Shown here: piece after piece, positions 16,323-26,367 of the stretch
Layout of the letters: the number at the start of each line of letters is the position of its first letter
Position numbering within the stretch: the stretch's first letter is position 1
DNA from: Flavobacteriales bacterium
Lineage (GTDB): Bacteria > Bacteroidota > Bacteroidia > Flavobacteriales_D > Crocinitomicaceae
DNA: 43,169 nucleotides
Reading direction: 5' to 3'
NCBI GenBank assembly: GCA_947475275.1
Contig: CANJNE010000011.1
Span: 1 to 43,169 of the forward strand
Translations under genes and position numbers: made by a program
The notes under the pieces: model-generated
Told to the model about the DNA's origin: nothing
Seen by the model: the letters and a program-made list of their open reading frames with translations, nothing else
Database searches by the model: none

Positions 16323-18878
16323 TTATAATCCTAAGTCAGTTTCTTCAACGGTATTTTCATCAGGGGGAGGCGGCAGTGTTACTGGCTGTTCTGTATTTGA
16401 AGTGTTTGATGATGAACCTCCACCATCACCTCCTGAACAGTTAAACATTGTCTGATCATAGTCATTCGGTTTTTGAAAATCAACCGTAGCCAAAGCAATA
16501 TTTGGATCTTTATATACTTTTTGCATGTAGTAACCATAAATTGGTAGCGCCATTCTCGCTCCTTGTCCCCAATTCATTGAGCGGAATCTAACCGAGCGGT
16601 CTTCAGCACCTACCCATACTCCTGTTACTAAATCAGGAGTTAAACCCACAAACCAACCATCTGAATTACTTTGTGTTGTTCCAGTTTTCCCTGCAGTTGG
16701 CCAAAGTACATTACCCCAAGATTGGCCTCCACGTAAGCTTCCTGCTGTTCCTTGCGAAACAACCTTTTTCATCATCAAAAGTGTTTCATAGGCAACAGTA
16801 GGGTGGTAGACAGGAACTGGTTTTTGATCAGCTTCATAAATCGTTTTACCATTTCTGTCTTCAATACGAAGAATTGCTGTTGGAGGCAAGAAAGTTCCAT
16901 TATTTGCAAAAACACACTGCGCGCCAACCAAATCATATAACGAAAGATCCATAATCCCAAGGCAAAGTGATGGTACTTCTTGTTCTGGGGTTAGGAAAAT
17001 ATTCATTTTCTTCAAATGTTGAGAAACCGTTTTGGGGCCTTGATATCCCCCCATTTCCTTCATAACTGCAACTGTAATATTGTTCATTGATTGCGCTAAA
17101 CCAGTTGATACAGAGACAGAACCTGCACCAGATCCACCTGCATTTTTTGGACACCAAATCCCATCAACTTTTCCGCTTGCGTCCATCAAATCAACACAAT
17201 ATGAAACATTGGCAAATTGATCACAAGGACGAACTACTTTCATTTGCATGGCAGTAGCGTAAACAAAAGGTTTGATTGTTGAACCAACCTGACGTTTCCC
17301 TTGCCTAACATGGTCGAAAGCAAAATGTTTGAAATCAGCACCACCAACCCAAGCCTTAATAAATCCAGTTTTAGGATCAATAGAAACCAATCCGGCATGC
17401 AAGAATGATTTATAATACCTGATGGAGTCATTTGGTGTCATAACAGTATCTTCTTCACCCTTCCAAGTGAACACTCTCATTTGAGCAGGTGAATTAAAGT
17501 TCTCGTTTATCTGAGACTCTGTTAAACCCATTTTAGATAATGATTCGTATCGCAAAGAATTCTTCCTTGCATTTTGCATTATTTTCTCAATTTCATCTTT
17601 TGTAATATCATTTGAAAAAGGGAAATTTTTAACTGATTTGTTATTGTCATCAAAGGCTCTTTGCAGGTTTTCTTTTAAATGACGCTGTAATGCTTTTTCA
17701 GCGTGATATTGTAAATTGGTATCGATTGATGTATAAATCTTCAAGCCATCACGATAAATATCGTAAGGTGTGCCATCCATTCGATGGTATTTGAAAGATC
17801 CGTCCGCATTTTTTTGCATCAAAAGTGTTGAAACTTCCTTTCGAAGAGATTCTCTGAAATAAGGCGCCATTCCTTCTTTGTGATCCACAACTTGATAGTT
17901 AATGACCAGCGGTTTGTTTTTTAGTTGGTCGTAGTCGGCACGCGAGAGTTTCATTCTAAGGGCTTCATTTCCAGCTTCGCTATTTTTCAACCACTGCATA
18001 AGTACCTGATTCCGACGTGAAACGGCTCTTAAAGAGTCAGATGCTCTCGCCTCTTTAATTTCACTAGCCGTAACATTTTTCACATCCTTTTTATTCTTTT
18101 TGGCAATGTCTAAGCTGTAATTCTTTACTTTGAAGCTGTACGGATTGTATAACGTTGGATTTTTACACATTCCAACTAGTGTAGCGGCCTCTTCTTTGGT
18201 TAAATCTATGGGTTTTTTATTGAAATAAACTTTGGAAGCATTTTCAATACCTACAGCGTTGTATAAGAAATCAAATTGGTTGAAATACATTGTGATGATC
18301 TCTTCTTTTGTATATCTTTTTTCAAGGCGAGATGCAATAATATTTTCTCTGGCTTTTTCATTTATTCGTTTCATCATGCGGCCAATCTTTCCAAGATTTT
18401 CATCTCCAACTTGACCCCCGCTTGCTCTGATTAGTGCTTCTCTCTCACGTTGCTCAAGAGTAAACAAGAGCTTAGCCAACTGTTGTGTGATGGTTGATGC
18501 ACCACCTGAACCACCAACACTAAATACAGCTCTTCCTAAGGCTTGAAAATCCACACCAGAATGCTCATGAAAACGTTCATCTTCAGTGGAAATTAAAGCA
18601 TCAACAAGGTACGGTGAAAGGTCTTTGTATTTTACACTGGTTCGGTTAACTTTAAAGTACTTGCCAAGTTCTGTTTTACCGTCATCAGCATAAATTATAG
18701 ACGCTTGCAATTCTGGAGGATTGTCAAGCATTTCAACAGGAGGAAGGTCATCCTCTGACTGAAAGAGCAATAAAGAGGCTACAAACAAAAAAGGAAGAAG
18801 TGAGAAAGACCAAAAACTTATGGTCATAATTTTCTTGACACGATCTGAGAGTATGATTGAATTTTCTTTTTTCGCCAT
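16323..18878 (-). CDS. Penicillin-binding protein 1A (bifunctional transglycosylase/transpeptidase)
   Basis: The protein polymerises glycan strands and cross-links peptides in peptidoglycan. One N-terminal transmembrane segment (about residues 17-40) anchors it in the inner membrane. The GT51 domain follows, with [12 protein letters not shown] (catalytic Glu99) and [12 protein letters not shown]. The transpeptidase domain has the SxxK motif STIK with nucleophile Ser533, then an SMNN motif, and KTGT at residues 731-734. The C-terminal tail is Gly/Ser/Pro-rich. Length is 851 residues. It follows rodA by 64 bases, and scoA starts one base after its stop. Confidence 0.95.
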   Translation of the reverse strand: MAKKENSIILSDRVKKIMTISFWSFSLLPFLFVASLLLFQSEDDLPPVEMLDNPPELQASIIYADDGKTELGKYFKVNRTSVKYKDLSPYLVDALISTEDERFHEHSGVDFQALGRAVFSVGGSGGASTITQQLAKLLFTLEQREREALIRASGGQVGDENLGKIGRMMKRINEKARENIIASRLEKRYTKEEIITMYFNQFDFLYNAVGIENASKVYFNKKPIDLTKEEAATLVGMCKNPTLYNPYSFKVKNYSLDIAKKNKKDVKNVTASEIKEARASDSLRAVSRRNQVLMQWLKNSEAGNEALRMKLSRADYDQLKNKPLVINYQVVDHKEGMAPYFRESLRKEVSTLLMQKNADGSFKYHRMDGTPYDIYRDGLKIYTSIDTNLQYHAEKALQRHLKENLQRAFDDNNKSVKNFPFSNDITKDEIEKIMQNARKNSLRYESLSKMGLTESQINENFNSPAQMRVFTWKGEEDTVMTPNDSIRYYKSFLHAGLVSIDPKTGFIKAWVGGADFKHFAFDHVRQGKRQVGSTIKPFVYATAMQMKVVRPCDQFANVSYCVDLMDASGKVDGIWCPKNAGGSGAGSVSVSTGLAQSMNNITVAVMKEMGGYQGPKTVSQHLKKMNIFLTPEQEVPSLCLGIMDLSLYDLVGAQCVFANNGTFLPPTAILRIEDRNGKTIYEADQKPVPVYHPTVAYETLLMMKKVVSQGTAGSLRGGQSWGNVLWPTAGKTGTTQSNSDGWFVGLTPDLVTGVWVGAEDRSVRFRSMNWGQGARMALPIYGYYMQKVYKDPNIALATVDFQKPNDYDQTMFNCSGGDGGGSSSNTSNTEQPVTLPPPPDENTVEETDLGL

Positions 18879-18942
18879 TAGGTAACTTCGAATTGATTAT
18901 GTAAAAATAAAGAAATCTTTGTTTTAAAAATGTACTTTTCAG

Positions 18943-20340
18943 CTATTGTAATATATCTCTACGTTGGCTATCTAATTTTAACAAAATAAAGAGCATTATT
19001 GAAAACGACATTAAAGAAGATCCGCCGTAGCTGAAAAAGGGAAGTGGTATGCCTATTACTGGAGCAAAGCCGATATTCATTCCGATGTTAATGGCAAAAT
19101 GATAAAAGAAAATCATGGCTACAGCGTAAGCGTATACCCTATTGAATGTTGCTCTTTGTCTTTCCGCAATAATAATAATTCGAATAAGCAAAAAAAGATA
19201 AAGAAAAATAAGTGCCAAGGAACCTATAAACCCCCATTCTTCGGCAAATGGACAAAAAATAAAATCCGTTTCGCTTTCGGGAACATGATTACTTTCTACA
19301 CTTGAAACCGATGCGTTTTGATATCCTTTACCCAGCATTCCCCCTGAACCAACAGCTGCCATAGCCCTATTTCGATTATAATCTTCGCCGTCAGGGTCCT
19401 CTTTCAATCCTAAAAATAATTCTATACGGTCTTTTTGGTGATCTGCAAGGCCTTTAAATCCAAAATTTACAATAGTTGACCAACCTGCAGTTAACAAAAA
19501 TCCGATTAAAATTATTATCAAAACCCTATTCCGGTCACGTTTTGCTGACAAAAATCTAAGAACAAAATACCCCAAAACAGCGAAAATTGCCAGGGACAAA
19601 ATAATTATCCAGATGCCATTGACTGGGGTATCTGGTGCTATTTGAAACGTTATAGATTCATTACTCATAAGTAATGTTATCAGGCTCAAAAAAACGATAA
19701 TGAACAAGATGGGAATAAAATGGCTTCCAACCCAAGTATGTTTAAATCGCACCCCCGGAATTGCATTAACGAGCCTTAGTACCAAAGGGTCATAAGTTAT
19801 CCCTTCACGGTACATTACAAACAAGAAAGAGGTGAACACAACAAACGTTCCGGCATCAGGCTGCAGTAAAATTAAAACCATAGGAACGAGAATAATTGCA
19901 TTGGCCGTAAGAACAGTATTTATTGTTTGTTGCTTGACGTTAACATTACTTATGAAATGTGCTAAAAGAAGCGCGGCTCCAATTTTCGAAAATTCGGCTG
20001 GTTGAATTCCTAAGCTCCCTATACCTAACCAAGCTCTGGCCCCATTAACTGCAGGCATGAATAAAACAATTACCAATAAAATCAAGGTAAAAAGATAAAT
20101 CGGAATACAAAACTTTCTATATACATCTGATTCTATAAGGAATACAATCAATCCAAGAAACAATGAAATCGAAATCCATATTAACTGTTTACCATATTTT
20201 TGAGAAAAATCATAAATATTTGGATGATCTTCATTATAAGCTGTTGAATATACAGTTGCTAGGCCCATCGCCAAGAACACCAAATAAATCCCAAAAAGAA
20301 TCCAATCAAAATTTGCCAATAAGGTTTGACCTTGTCTCAT
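18943..20340 (-). CDS. rodA: Rod shape-determining protein RodA (SEDS glycosyltransferase)
   Basis: RodA is the lipid II polymerase of the elongasome and works with its transpeptidase partner PBP2. The protein is 465 residues, longer than the roughly 370 of E. coli RodA, with about ten transmembrane segments. It shows the SEDS motifs ARAWLGIGSLGIQPAEFSK, PDAGT and, late in the protein, ESETDFIFCPFAEEWGF and GIPLPFFSYGGSS. The extra length lies in the middle, where additional hydrophobic segments surround residues of about 205-285. It starts 3 bases after the PBP2 stop, in the standard mreBCD-mrdA-rodA order. Confidence 0.95.
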   Translation of the reverse strand: MRQGQTLLANFDWILFGIYLVFLAMGLATVYSTAYNEDHPNIYDFSQKYGKQLIWISISLFLGLIVFLIESDVYRKFCIPIYLFTLILLVIVLFMPAVNGARAWLGIGSLGIQPAEFSKIGAALLLAHFISNVNVKQQTINTVLTANAIILVPMVLILLQPDAGTFVVFTSFLFVMYREGITYDPLVLRLVNAIPGVRFKHTWVGSHFIPILFIIVFLSLITLLMSNESITFQIAPDTPVNGIWIIILSLAIFAVLGYFVLRFLSAKRDRNRVLIIILIGFLLTAGWSTIVNFGFKGLADHQKDRIELFLGLKEDPDGEDYNRNRAMAAVGSGGMLGKGYQNASVSSVESNHVPESETDFIFCPFAEEWGFIGSLALIFLYLFLLIRIIIIAERQRATFNRVYAYAVAMIFFYHFAINIGMNIGFAPVIGIPLPFFSYGGSSLMSFSIMLFILLKLDSQRRDILQ

Positions 20341-20343
20341 GAG

Positions 20344-22200
20344 TTAGTATGAAAATTTTGCGTTCAAAATTGTTTCTTCTCTTTCTGTTTCGGTTACTTT
20401 GCCGTTAATATATTTCTCAATCATTAACGATGCAGTTGGAGCCGCCCATAATCCCCCTCCTCCTTTTGCATTTTCGATAAAAACTGCAATAGCGATTTTA
20501 GGTTTATCCATAGGTGCAAATGCCAAAAATACAGAATGGTCTTCACCATGTGGATTCTGAACAGTTCCAGTTTTACCACAAATAACAATATCTTTTAGAA
20601 GCGCTCTTTTACCCGTTCCACCTGATTCATAAACAACTCTTCGCATTCCTTCAATTATTATTTCGAAATGTTTGGTGTCAACCATAGTGGAATTTTTTTT
20701 CGTAAATCTTTCCAAGGGACCATTTTTACCAATGGATTTAACAAAATGTGGCGTAATGTACCATCCCTTATTAGCTATAATTGCTCCGATATTAGCGATT
20801 TGTAAAGGGGTAAGCATAACTTCTCCCTGACCAATTGAAATAGAGCGAATTGTTGAAAATGCCCAATTGTAATGACCATACCATTTATCATAATACAAAG
20901 CATCAGGTATCAATCCAGGTCTGATTCCAGTAATATCCGTTTCAAGTTTTTTACCAAGACCAAAACTATGCATGTATTTCGCCCATAGATTAAGCCCAAT
21001 TTCGGCGTCTTCTGTCAATTTTTTCTTTTCCTTTTGCTGAATAATGCGCCTTGTTACAGCATAAAAATATGGATTGCAAGAATGTTTGATGGCATCAGCC
21101 AAGTTTCCGGCACTTGCATGATTATGACAGCCGACAACCGACTTATCGCATGCAAATCCAGAATTTTTTGTTATCACGCCTTCTTGCAAACCTATTAGGG
21201 AATTGATCAACTTAAATGTAGAACCTGGAGGATATTCCGCAGCCAAAGGTCTCGGGAATAATGGTTTGCTTTCATCCTTTGCCATTAAGCCATAATATTT
21301 TGAAACATTTCGCTTTCCAATAAGCAAGTTTGGGTCATAAGTAGGAGAAGAAACCAAAGCTAAAATTTCTCCTGTTTCGGGTTCGATAGCAACAATACAA
21401 CCACGCTTATTTTTGAGAAGTTTTTCACCATAAGCTTGCAATTCGATATCAACTCCTAAATGGAGGGCATCACCTTGTAAGGCTGTAGTATCAAATTTAC
21501 CTCCCGCATAAGGCTCAATGGCGTTATTTAGTGCAGAAGTAACTATATATTTGATTCCTTTTCTACCTCTCAACTCCTTTTCATAATACCTCTCCAGACC
21601 CGCTCTTCCGATATTATTTCCCGGTCTATAAAATTTATCTTTATCAATTTCTTCCTGATTTACCTCAGAGAGATACCCCACAATATTCGCTGCATTGGCA
21701 AAAGGATAACTTCTCATGCTAGTTGCATCTTCATAAAAACCTGAGAATTCCTCCAGCCTAGGTGCAATATGCATAACCTCTTCAAGTGTAAGTTCTTTAA
21801 GAAATGGATAGGGTTTGAATTTCTGGTAATTCGGTGTCGTTTTTCCAGTTCTTTTATTTTTATAAACCCCTTCACCTTCTCTAATTTCCTTAAATCTATT
21901 GGTAACTTGAGCTGGGGTCCAACCGATAAGTTTAGCAAATGCAACGGTGTCAAAATCTTTCATATTACTTTCTACAACCATCAGATTATAATATGTTTTA
22001 TTGGTAACTATTTTCTTACCATCCCGGTCATAAATAACTCCTCTGGGCGGGGTGATTTCCCTTCTTTTTTCTGCAATTTGTTGTGCCCTTAGTGCCCAAG
22101 AATCATCAACGACTTGCATATAAAAGAGTCGAAAGGAATAAATAATTCCAACCAGGATTACAAATGCAATTAGAACGTATTTTCTCGCATCGACATTCAT
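20344..22200 (-). CDS. mrdA: Penicillin-binding protein 2 (elongasome transpeptidase)
   Basis: This class B PBP cross-links peptidoglycan during cell elongation. The 618-residue protein has one N-terminal membrane segment (residues about 8-28), then the dimerisation domain with RGVIYDRDGK. The transpeptidase domain has STFK with nucleophile Ser327, an SxN motif in HSCNPYF, and KTGT in ICGKTGTVQNP. It lies between mreD (1 base upstream) and rodA (3 bases downstream). It forms a complex with RodA and the Mre proteins. Confidence 0.95.
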   Translation of the reverse strand: MNVDARKYVLIAFVILVGIIYSFRLFYMQVVDDSWALRAQQIAEKRREITPPRGVIYDRDGKKIVTNKTYYNLMVVESNMKDFDTVAFAKLIGWTPAQVTNRFKEIREGEGVYKNKRTGKTTPNYQKFKPYPFLKELTLEEVMHIAPRLEEFSGFYEDATSMRSYPFANAANIVGYLSEVNQEEIDKDKFYRPGNNIGRAGLERYYEKELRGRKGIKYIVTSALNNAIEPYAGGKFDTTALQGDALHLGVDIELQAYGEKLLKNKRGCIVAIEPETGEILALVSSPTYDPNLLIGKRNVSKYYGLMAKDESKPLFPRPLAAEYPPGSTFKLINSLIGLQEGVITKNSGFACDKSVVGCHNHASAGNLADAIKHSCNPYFYAVTRRIIQQKEKKKLTEDAEIGLNLWAKYMHSFGLGKKLETDITGIRPGLIPDALYYDKWYGHYNWAFSTIRSISIGQGEVMLTPLQIANIGAIIANKGWYITPHFVKSIGKNGPLERFTKKNSTMVDTKHFEIIIEGMRRVVYESGGTGKRALLKDIVICGKTGTVQNPHGEDHSVFLAFAPMDKPKIAIAVFIENAKGGGGLWAAPTASLMIEKYINGKVTETEREETILNAKFSY

Positions 22201-22201
22201 A

Positions 22202-22711
22202 CTACCTAGGTTTTGTCACTAGTAAAATTTGTAAAATAAATGCCATTAAAAAGGAAACCGGTACACTAAGAACTGTTTTTTGTAAAACGAATAAAATTTC
22301 ATCAAATCTAAAAACCTCCATATAAAAAAACCAGAAATGATGCAATGTTAATAAGCCTCCATAAACCCACAAAAACCATAAAAATCCCATTTGGTAGCTA
22401 TCTCCTTCTTTAATGTTTTCATAACCATCTCTAGGGGAAAAAATCTTTAGAAACAAGGGACGACAATATGCAAAAAACAAAAGTGAAGATGCGTGAAGAC
22501 CGAAGGTATTCGATATGGCATCAATACTTATACCCAACACAAATGCGAAAATCAATAACGGAATTGTTCCAAGATCTATAGGTAGCAAAAGAATAAATAA
22601 GGGATACACCATCGCCTGAATTCCTAACCCAATTTCCAATTGATTCAATAACAATATTTGAACTAAGCCTAGAATTAAAAATCGGACGCTATGTTTAATA
22701 ATTAAGTTCAT
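22202..22711 (-). CDS. mreD: Rod shape-determining protein MreD
   Basis: The 169-residue protein consists of about five hydrophobic segments with few charged residues, the usual plan for MreD, a membrane member of the elongasome. Sequence identity across the family is low, so the call rests largely on context: it overlaps mreC by four bases (ATGA) and is followed by mrdA one base after its stop. Confidence 0.88.
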   Translation of the reverse strand: MNLIIKHSVRFLILGLVQILLLNQLEIGLGIQAMVYPLFILLLPIDLGTIPLLIFAFVLGISIDAISNTFGLHASSLLFFAYCRPLFLKIFSPRDGYENIKEGDSYQMGFLWFLWVYGGLLTLHHFWFFYMEVFRFDEILFVLQKTVLSVPVSFLMAFILQILLVTKPR

Positions 22712-23544
22712 TTTTCGTCGGATGGAATAGCAAATTCAATTTTTTCTAATTCTTTTTGTAATCTGTTTTTAACAACATAAATGTTTTGTAATTTTCTGTA
22801 ATCTTCTGAAAAATCAATGTGCACATCCCAAAGTGGTTTACCTTCAACCGTTTCGATTTTCTTGACCTTGCCTACTGGAAGTCCTTTCGGAAAGACACCA
22901 GAGCCAGATCCCGTAATTACCTGAGAACCATTTTTAATTTTATAATCATTTGAAATGCCCGAAATATATCCAACATTAGGGTTATTTCCATCCCATTTCA
23001 AAATTCCTTTAATACCTGCTGGTTGAATGACAACATCAATATTTATATTTTCGGAAAGCACAGACTTTACAAGAGCATAATGTTCACTAACATAAAAAAC
23101 CCTACCTACAATTCCATTGTCTGAGAATACTCCCATTTGGGTTTCTATCCCCTGAATGGAGCCAAGATTAATGGTGAAATAATTGTTTTTTCTTGTTAAG
23201 GTTGCATTTACAATTTCCCCTGCAATATAATCGTATTGTTCTTCATAAATTGTGTCATTAATCTTAAAAGTTTCATTCTCAATTTTCATAAAACTTTCAG
23301 GTAGCCTTCTACGCAATAAGATATTTTCTAATTGCAAGGCTTTATTGTTGGCCTCCAAATTAAAATGTTTAACAACATTATTTCTTGCTGACAGGAGTGA
23401 GCCAGAAATTGAATTGGTTGTGGTTAAAAATTGAGACTTTGGATAGGCAATATAGGAGAAGTAGCTGTAAAGCGCAATGACCTGCAGGATAACAAAAATT
23501 AAAAAAACTCTGAATCGCCTAAAAAAGGCAAACAAATTGCGCAT
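22708..23544 (-). CDS. mreC: Rod shape-determining protein MreC
   Basis: MreC links cytoplasmic MreB filaments to periplasmic wall synthases. One membrane segment lies near residues 12-30, followed by a short coiled coil (NKALQLENILLRRRL) and a beta-barrel periplasmic domain with YIAGEIVNATLTR and NYFTINLGSIQGI. The start chosen is the ATG at 23544. A TTG at 23550 would add two residues, but the TATCTTTG element at 23548-23555 overlaps it, so initiation there is unlikely. About 278 residues. A hairpin separates it from mreB. Confidence 0.93.
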   Translation of the reverse strand: MRNLFAFFRRFRVFLIFVILQVIALYSYFSYIAYPKSQFLTTTNSISGSLLSARNNVVKHFNLEANNKALQLENILLRRRLPESFMKIENETFKINDTIYEEQYDYIAGEIVNATLTRKNNYFTINLGSIQGIETQMGVFSDNGIVGRVFYVSEHYALVKSVLSENINIDVVIQPAGIKGILKWDGNNPNVGYISGISNDYKIKNGSQVITGSGSGVFPKGLPVGKVKKIETVEGKPLWDVHIDFSEDYRKLQNIYVVKNRLQKELEKIEFAIPSDEK

Positions 23545-23547
23545 GTA

Positions 23548-23555
23548 CAAAGATA
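23548..23555 (-). promoter_or_regulatory. Bacteroidota -7 element (TATCTTTG) before mreC
   Basis: A perfect TAnnTTTG on the minus strand ends three bases before the mreC ATG. It predicts a leaderless or nearly leaderless transcript starting mreCD-mrdA-rodA separately from mreB. Confidence 0.45.
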
Positions 23556-23558
23556 GAA

Positions 23559-23585
23559 AAGTCCGAACAATTTAGAGCCGGACTT
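23559..23585 (-). terminator. Hairpin between mreB and mreC, possible terminator or attenuator
   Basis: AAGTCCG (minus strand, 23585-23579) pairs with CGGACTT (23565-23559) around a 13-base loop and is followed by TTCT. The U-tract is short, so read-through is likely. It lies just after the mreB stop and directly before the mreC -7 element. Confidence 0.45.
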
Positions 23586-23593
23586 CATGCATT

Positions 23594-24619
23594 TTAATCA
23601 CGTATAAGGAACTGAAACTTATCGATGTTTTTTAGTGCAATACTTGTTCCTCTGGCAACTGCTCTAAGCGGGTCTTCAGCAATATGAACTGGTAATTTGG
23701 TTTTGGCAGAAATACGTTTATCCAACCCACGCAGCATAGAGCCCCCACCTGCTAAATAAATCCCTGTTTTATAGATGTCTGCAGAAAGTTCAGGAGGAGT
23801 CATTTCAAGTGCACTAAGGATAGCCTCCTCGATTTTCGAAATGGTTTTGTCCAAAGCATGTGCAACTTCGGCGTATGAGATGATAATTTCTTTAGGAATT
23901 CCAGTCATTAAATCACGACCTCTAACGGCGAAATCTTCAGGTGGGTTGTCTAATTCTGGCAACGCGGCCCCCACCTCAATTTTTATTTGTTCAGCTGTAC
24001 GTTCACCAACAAGAATGTTGTGTTGACGGCGCATATATTCTTCAATATCATTAGTAAAATCATCTCCTGCAATACGAATAGATTTGTCACAAACAATTCC
24101 ACCTAGGGCGATTACTGCAATTTCTGAGGTACCTCCACCGATATCAATAATCATATTACCCATCGGTTCTTCTACATCGATTCCAATTCCAATTGCCGCG
24201 GCCATTGGTTCATGAATCATGTAAACTTCTTTCGCGCCAGCGTGCTCTGCGGAATCTCGAACTGCGCGTTTTTCTACCTCTGTAATTCCCGATGGAATGC
24301 AAATAACCATTCTCAATGTTGGATTGAAAAGTGACCTGCCAGGATTGATCATCTTAATCATTCCACGAATCATTTGTTCTGCACTTTGAAAGTCTGCAAT
24401 TACGCCATCTTTTAGGGGACGAACTGTTTCAATCAATTTGTGGGTTTTACCGTGCATTTGTTGTGCTTTTTTACCAATAGCCACAACTTTTCCGGATTGA
24501 ATATCTTTTGCGACAATTGAAGGTTCATCCACCACAACCTTATCATTTAAGATAATTAAAGTATTTGCGGTACCTAAATCAATCGCTATTTCCTGAGTCA
24601 AAAAACTAAATAATCCCAT
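23594..24619 (-). CDS. mreB: Rod shape-determining protein MreB
   Basis: MreB is the bacterial actin homologue that organises the elongasome under the inner membrane. The 341-residue protein has the nucleotide-binding phosphate-1 motif IAIDLGTANTLI near residue 12, IDIGGGTSEIAVIALGG (phosphate 2), and the adenosine motif YLAGGGSMLRGLD. The N-terminal MGLFSFLT can form the membrane-binding amphipathic helix. It follows purH by 98 bases on the same strand and is followed by mreC. The 98-base gap contains no clear TAnnTTTG match. Confidence 0.97.
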   Translation of the reverse strand: MGLFSFLTQEIAIDLGTANTLIILNDKVVVDEPSIVAKDIQSGKVVAIGKKAQQMHGKTHKLIETVRPLKDGVIADFQSAEQMIRGMIKMINPGRSLFNPTLRMVICIPSGITEVEKRAVRDSAEHAGAKEVYMIHEPMAAAIGIGIDVEEPMGNMIIDIGGGTSEIAVIALGGIVCDKSIRIAGDDFTNDIEEYMRRQHNILVGERTAEQIKIEVGAALPELDNPPEDFAVRGRDLMTGIPKEIIISYAEVAHALDKTISKIEEAILSALEMTPPELSADIYKTGIYLAGGGSMLRGLDKRISAKTKLPVHIAEDPLRAVARGTSIALKNIDKFQFLIRD

Positions 24620-24717
24620 TTTTTGTAATATCGTTCTTGCTTAATCACTAAAATCGTGACCGCTTGTTAATCGTAAAATTCGACTTTTTGTTTCAATTAT
24701 TAATAAATTTTCTACAA

Positions 24718-26250
24718 TTAATGTTTAAAATGTCGTGTGCCTGTAAAAACCATCGCTAATTTATGGTCATTACAATAATTTATTGACAAATCATCCTTAA
24801 TGGATCCTCCTGGTTGAATAACGGCTGTAATTCCAGCATTATCGGCAATTTCAACACAATCAGGGAAGGGGAAAAATGCATCTGAAGACATGCTCGCACC
24901 ATTCAGGTCGAAACCGAATTGCTTTGCTTTATGTATCGCTTGATTGAGCGCATCAACACGTGAAGTTTGACCAGTTCCGCAAGCCAACATTTGATCATTT
25001 TTTGCCAAAACGATAGTGTTTGATTTGACATGTTTAACTATTTTGTTGGCAAATAACAAATCTTTCTTTTCATTTTCTTCTGGAGAACGATTGGTGACTA
25101 CAGTCAAATCAGACTCTCCTTCCGTTTTTAAATCTTTATCCTGAACTAAAACACCGTTCAGTGCAGAACGGAATTGTTTGTTAGACAAATCTTGAGGATG
25201 TTGTATTAATAATATGCGGTTTTTCTTCGTAGTCAAAATGTCTATGGCGGCTTGTTCAAAAGATGGAGCTATGAGTACTTCAAAGAACAAATCATTCATA
25301 AGCATAGCAAGGTCTTTTGAAACACCTTTGTTTGCGATAAGAATTCCGCCAAATGCACTAACCGGATCGGCTTGTAAAGCAGCATTGTATGCCTCTTCAA
25401 TTGTATTACGCCTAGCTATTCCACATGGATTATTGTGTTTTAGAATGGCAAACGTTGGATTATCATTTTTAAATTCTCCAATCAAATTCACCGCTGCATC
25501 AACATCTAACAAATTGTTGAACGACAACTCTTTGCCGCTAATCTTGCTGAACATAGCATCCAGATTACCAAAGAAAAATCCTTTTTGATGTGGGTTTTCG
25601 CCGTATCTCAATACATTAGACTTTACGATGCTTTGCTTGAAATATTTAGCATCTTCCTCGCAGAAATAATTATGAATTAAAGTATCATAATGGGATGAAA
25701 CGTGAAAAGCATCACCAGCAAAAACTTTCCTTTGGATTAAAGTTGTGCAGCCTTCTTGATTTTCGAGGATTTCAACTAGGTTTTCGTATTGTGATTGCAT
25801 AGCAATGATTACAACATCATTGTAATTTTTTGCGGCGGCGCGAATTAATGAAATACCGCCAATATCTATTTTCTCAATAATTTCATCATTTGAAGCGCCT
25901 GAAGCTACAGTTGCCTCAAAAGGATACAAATCCACAACGACCAAGTCAATTTCAGGAATCTCAAATGTTTTTAATTGTGCCGCATCTTCAGCGTTATCAC
26001 GACGGTTTAAAATTCCACCGAAGATTTTGGGATGAAGTGTTTTGACACGTCCGCCCAAAATGGAAGGATAAGATGTTAAATCTTCAACCCTTACTACAGG
26101 AACCCCTAGATCTTCAATGAATGCTTGTGTTCCACCGGTAGAATAAATTACCACATTATTCTTATGAAGTGTTTTTATCAAGGGTTCTAAGCCCGTTTTA
26201 TCAAAGACAGAAACTAATGCTGAATGAATCCGCTTATTGTCGTTAGCCAT
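24718..26250 (-). CDS. purH: Bifunctional AICAR transformylase/IMP cyclohydrolase
   Basis: PurH catalyses the last two steps of IMP synthesis. The start chosen is the ATG at 26250, giving 510 residues and the family N-terminus RIHSALVSVFDKTGLE. A start at 26328 would add 26 residues absent from the family and would span the promoter element at 26268. The cyclohydrolase domain has the STGGT and GGRVKTLHPKI motifs. The transformylase domain has LRYGENPHQKG, LKHNNPCG and SDAFFPFPD. The position next to mreB is common in Bacteroidota. Confidence 0.96.
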   Translation of the reverse strand: MANDNKRIHSALVSVFDKTGLEPLIKTLHKNNVVIYSTGGTQAFIEDLGVPVVRVEDLTSYPSILGGRVKTLHPKIFGGILNRRDNAEDAAQLKTFEIPEIDLVVVDLYPFEATVASGASNDEIIEKIDIGGISLIRAAAKNYNDVVIIAMQSQYENLVEILENQEGCTTLIQRKVFAGDAFHVSSHYDTLIHNYFCEEDAKYFKQSIVKSNVLRYGENPHQKGFFFGNLDAMFSKISGKELSFNNLLDVDAAVNLIGEFKNDNPTFAILKHNNPCGIARRNTIEEAYNAALQADPVSAFGGILIANKGVSKDLAMLMNDLFFEVLIAPSFEQAAIDILTTKKNRILLIQHPQDLSNKQFRSALNGVLVQDKDLKTEGESDLTVVTNRSPEENEKKDLLFANKIVKHVKSNTIVLAKNDQMLACGTGQTSRVDALNQAIHKAKQFGFDLNGASMSSDAFFPFPDCVEIADNAGITAVIQPGGSIKDDLSINYCNDHKLAMVFTGTRHFKH

Positions 26251-26267
26251 TTTAGAAATTTGAGCTA

Positions 26268-26275
26268 CAAAGGTA
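26268..26275 (-). promoter_or_regulatory. Bacteroidota -7 element (TACCTTTG) for purH
   Basis: A perfect TAnnTTTG on the minus strand ends 17 bases before the purH ATG at 26250. It lies inside the longer frame that starts at 26328 and so argues for the shorter protein. Confidence 0.45.
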
Positions 26276-26367
26276 CTATTTTTAATAGCCTTATTTGTAA
26301 TCAAAAAGTTAAAAATAAGGTTTTTCATTTTACGTCTTAAAATCGTATTTTCGTTTAAATAATTTTG

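Noticed and set aside
26251-26328. Longer N-terminus of PurH
   Set aside because: It adds 26 residues outside the family, and the TACCTTTG element lies inside it.
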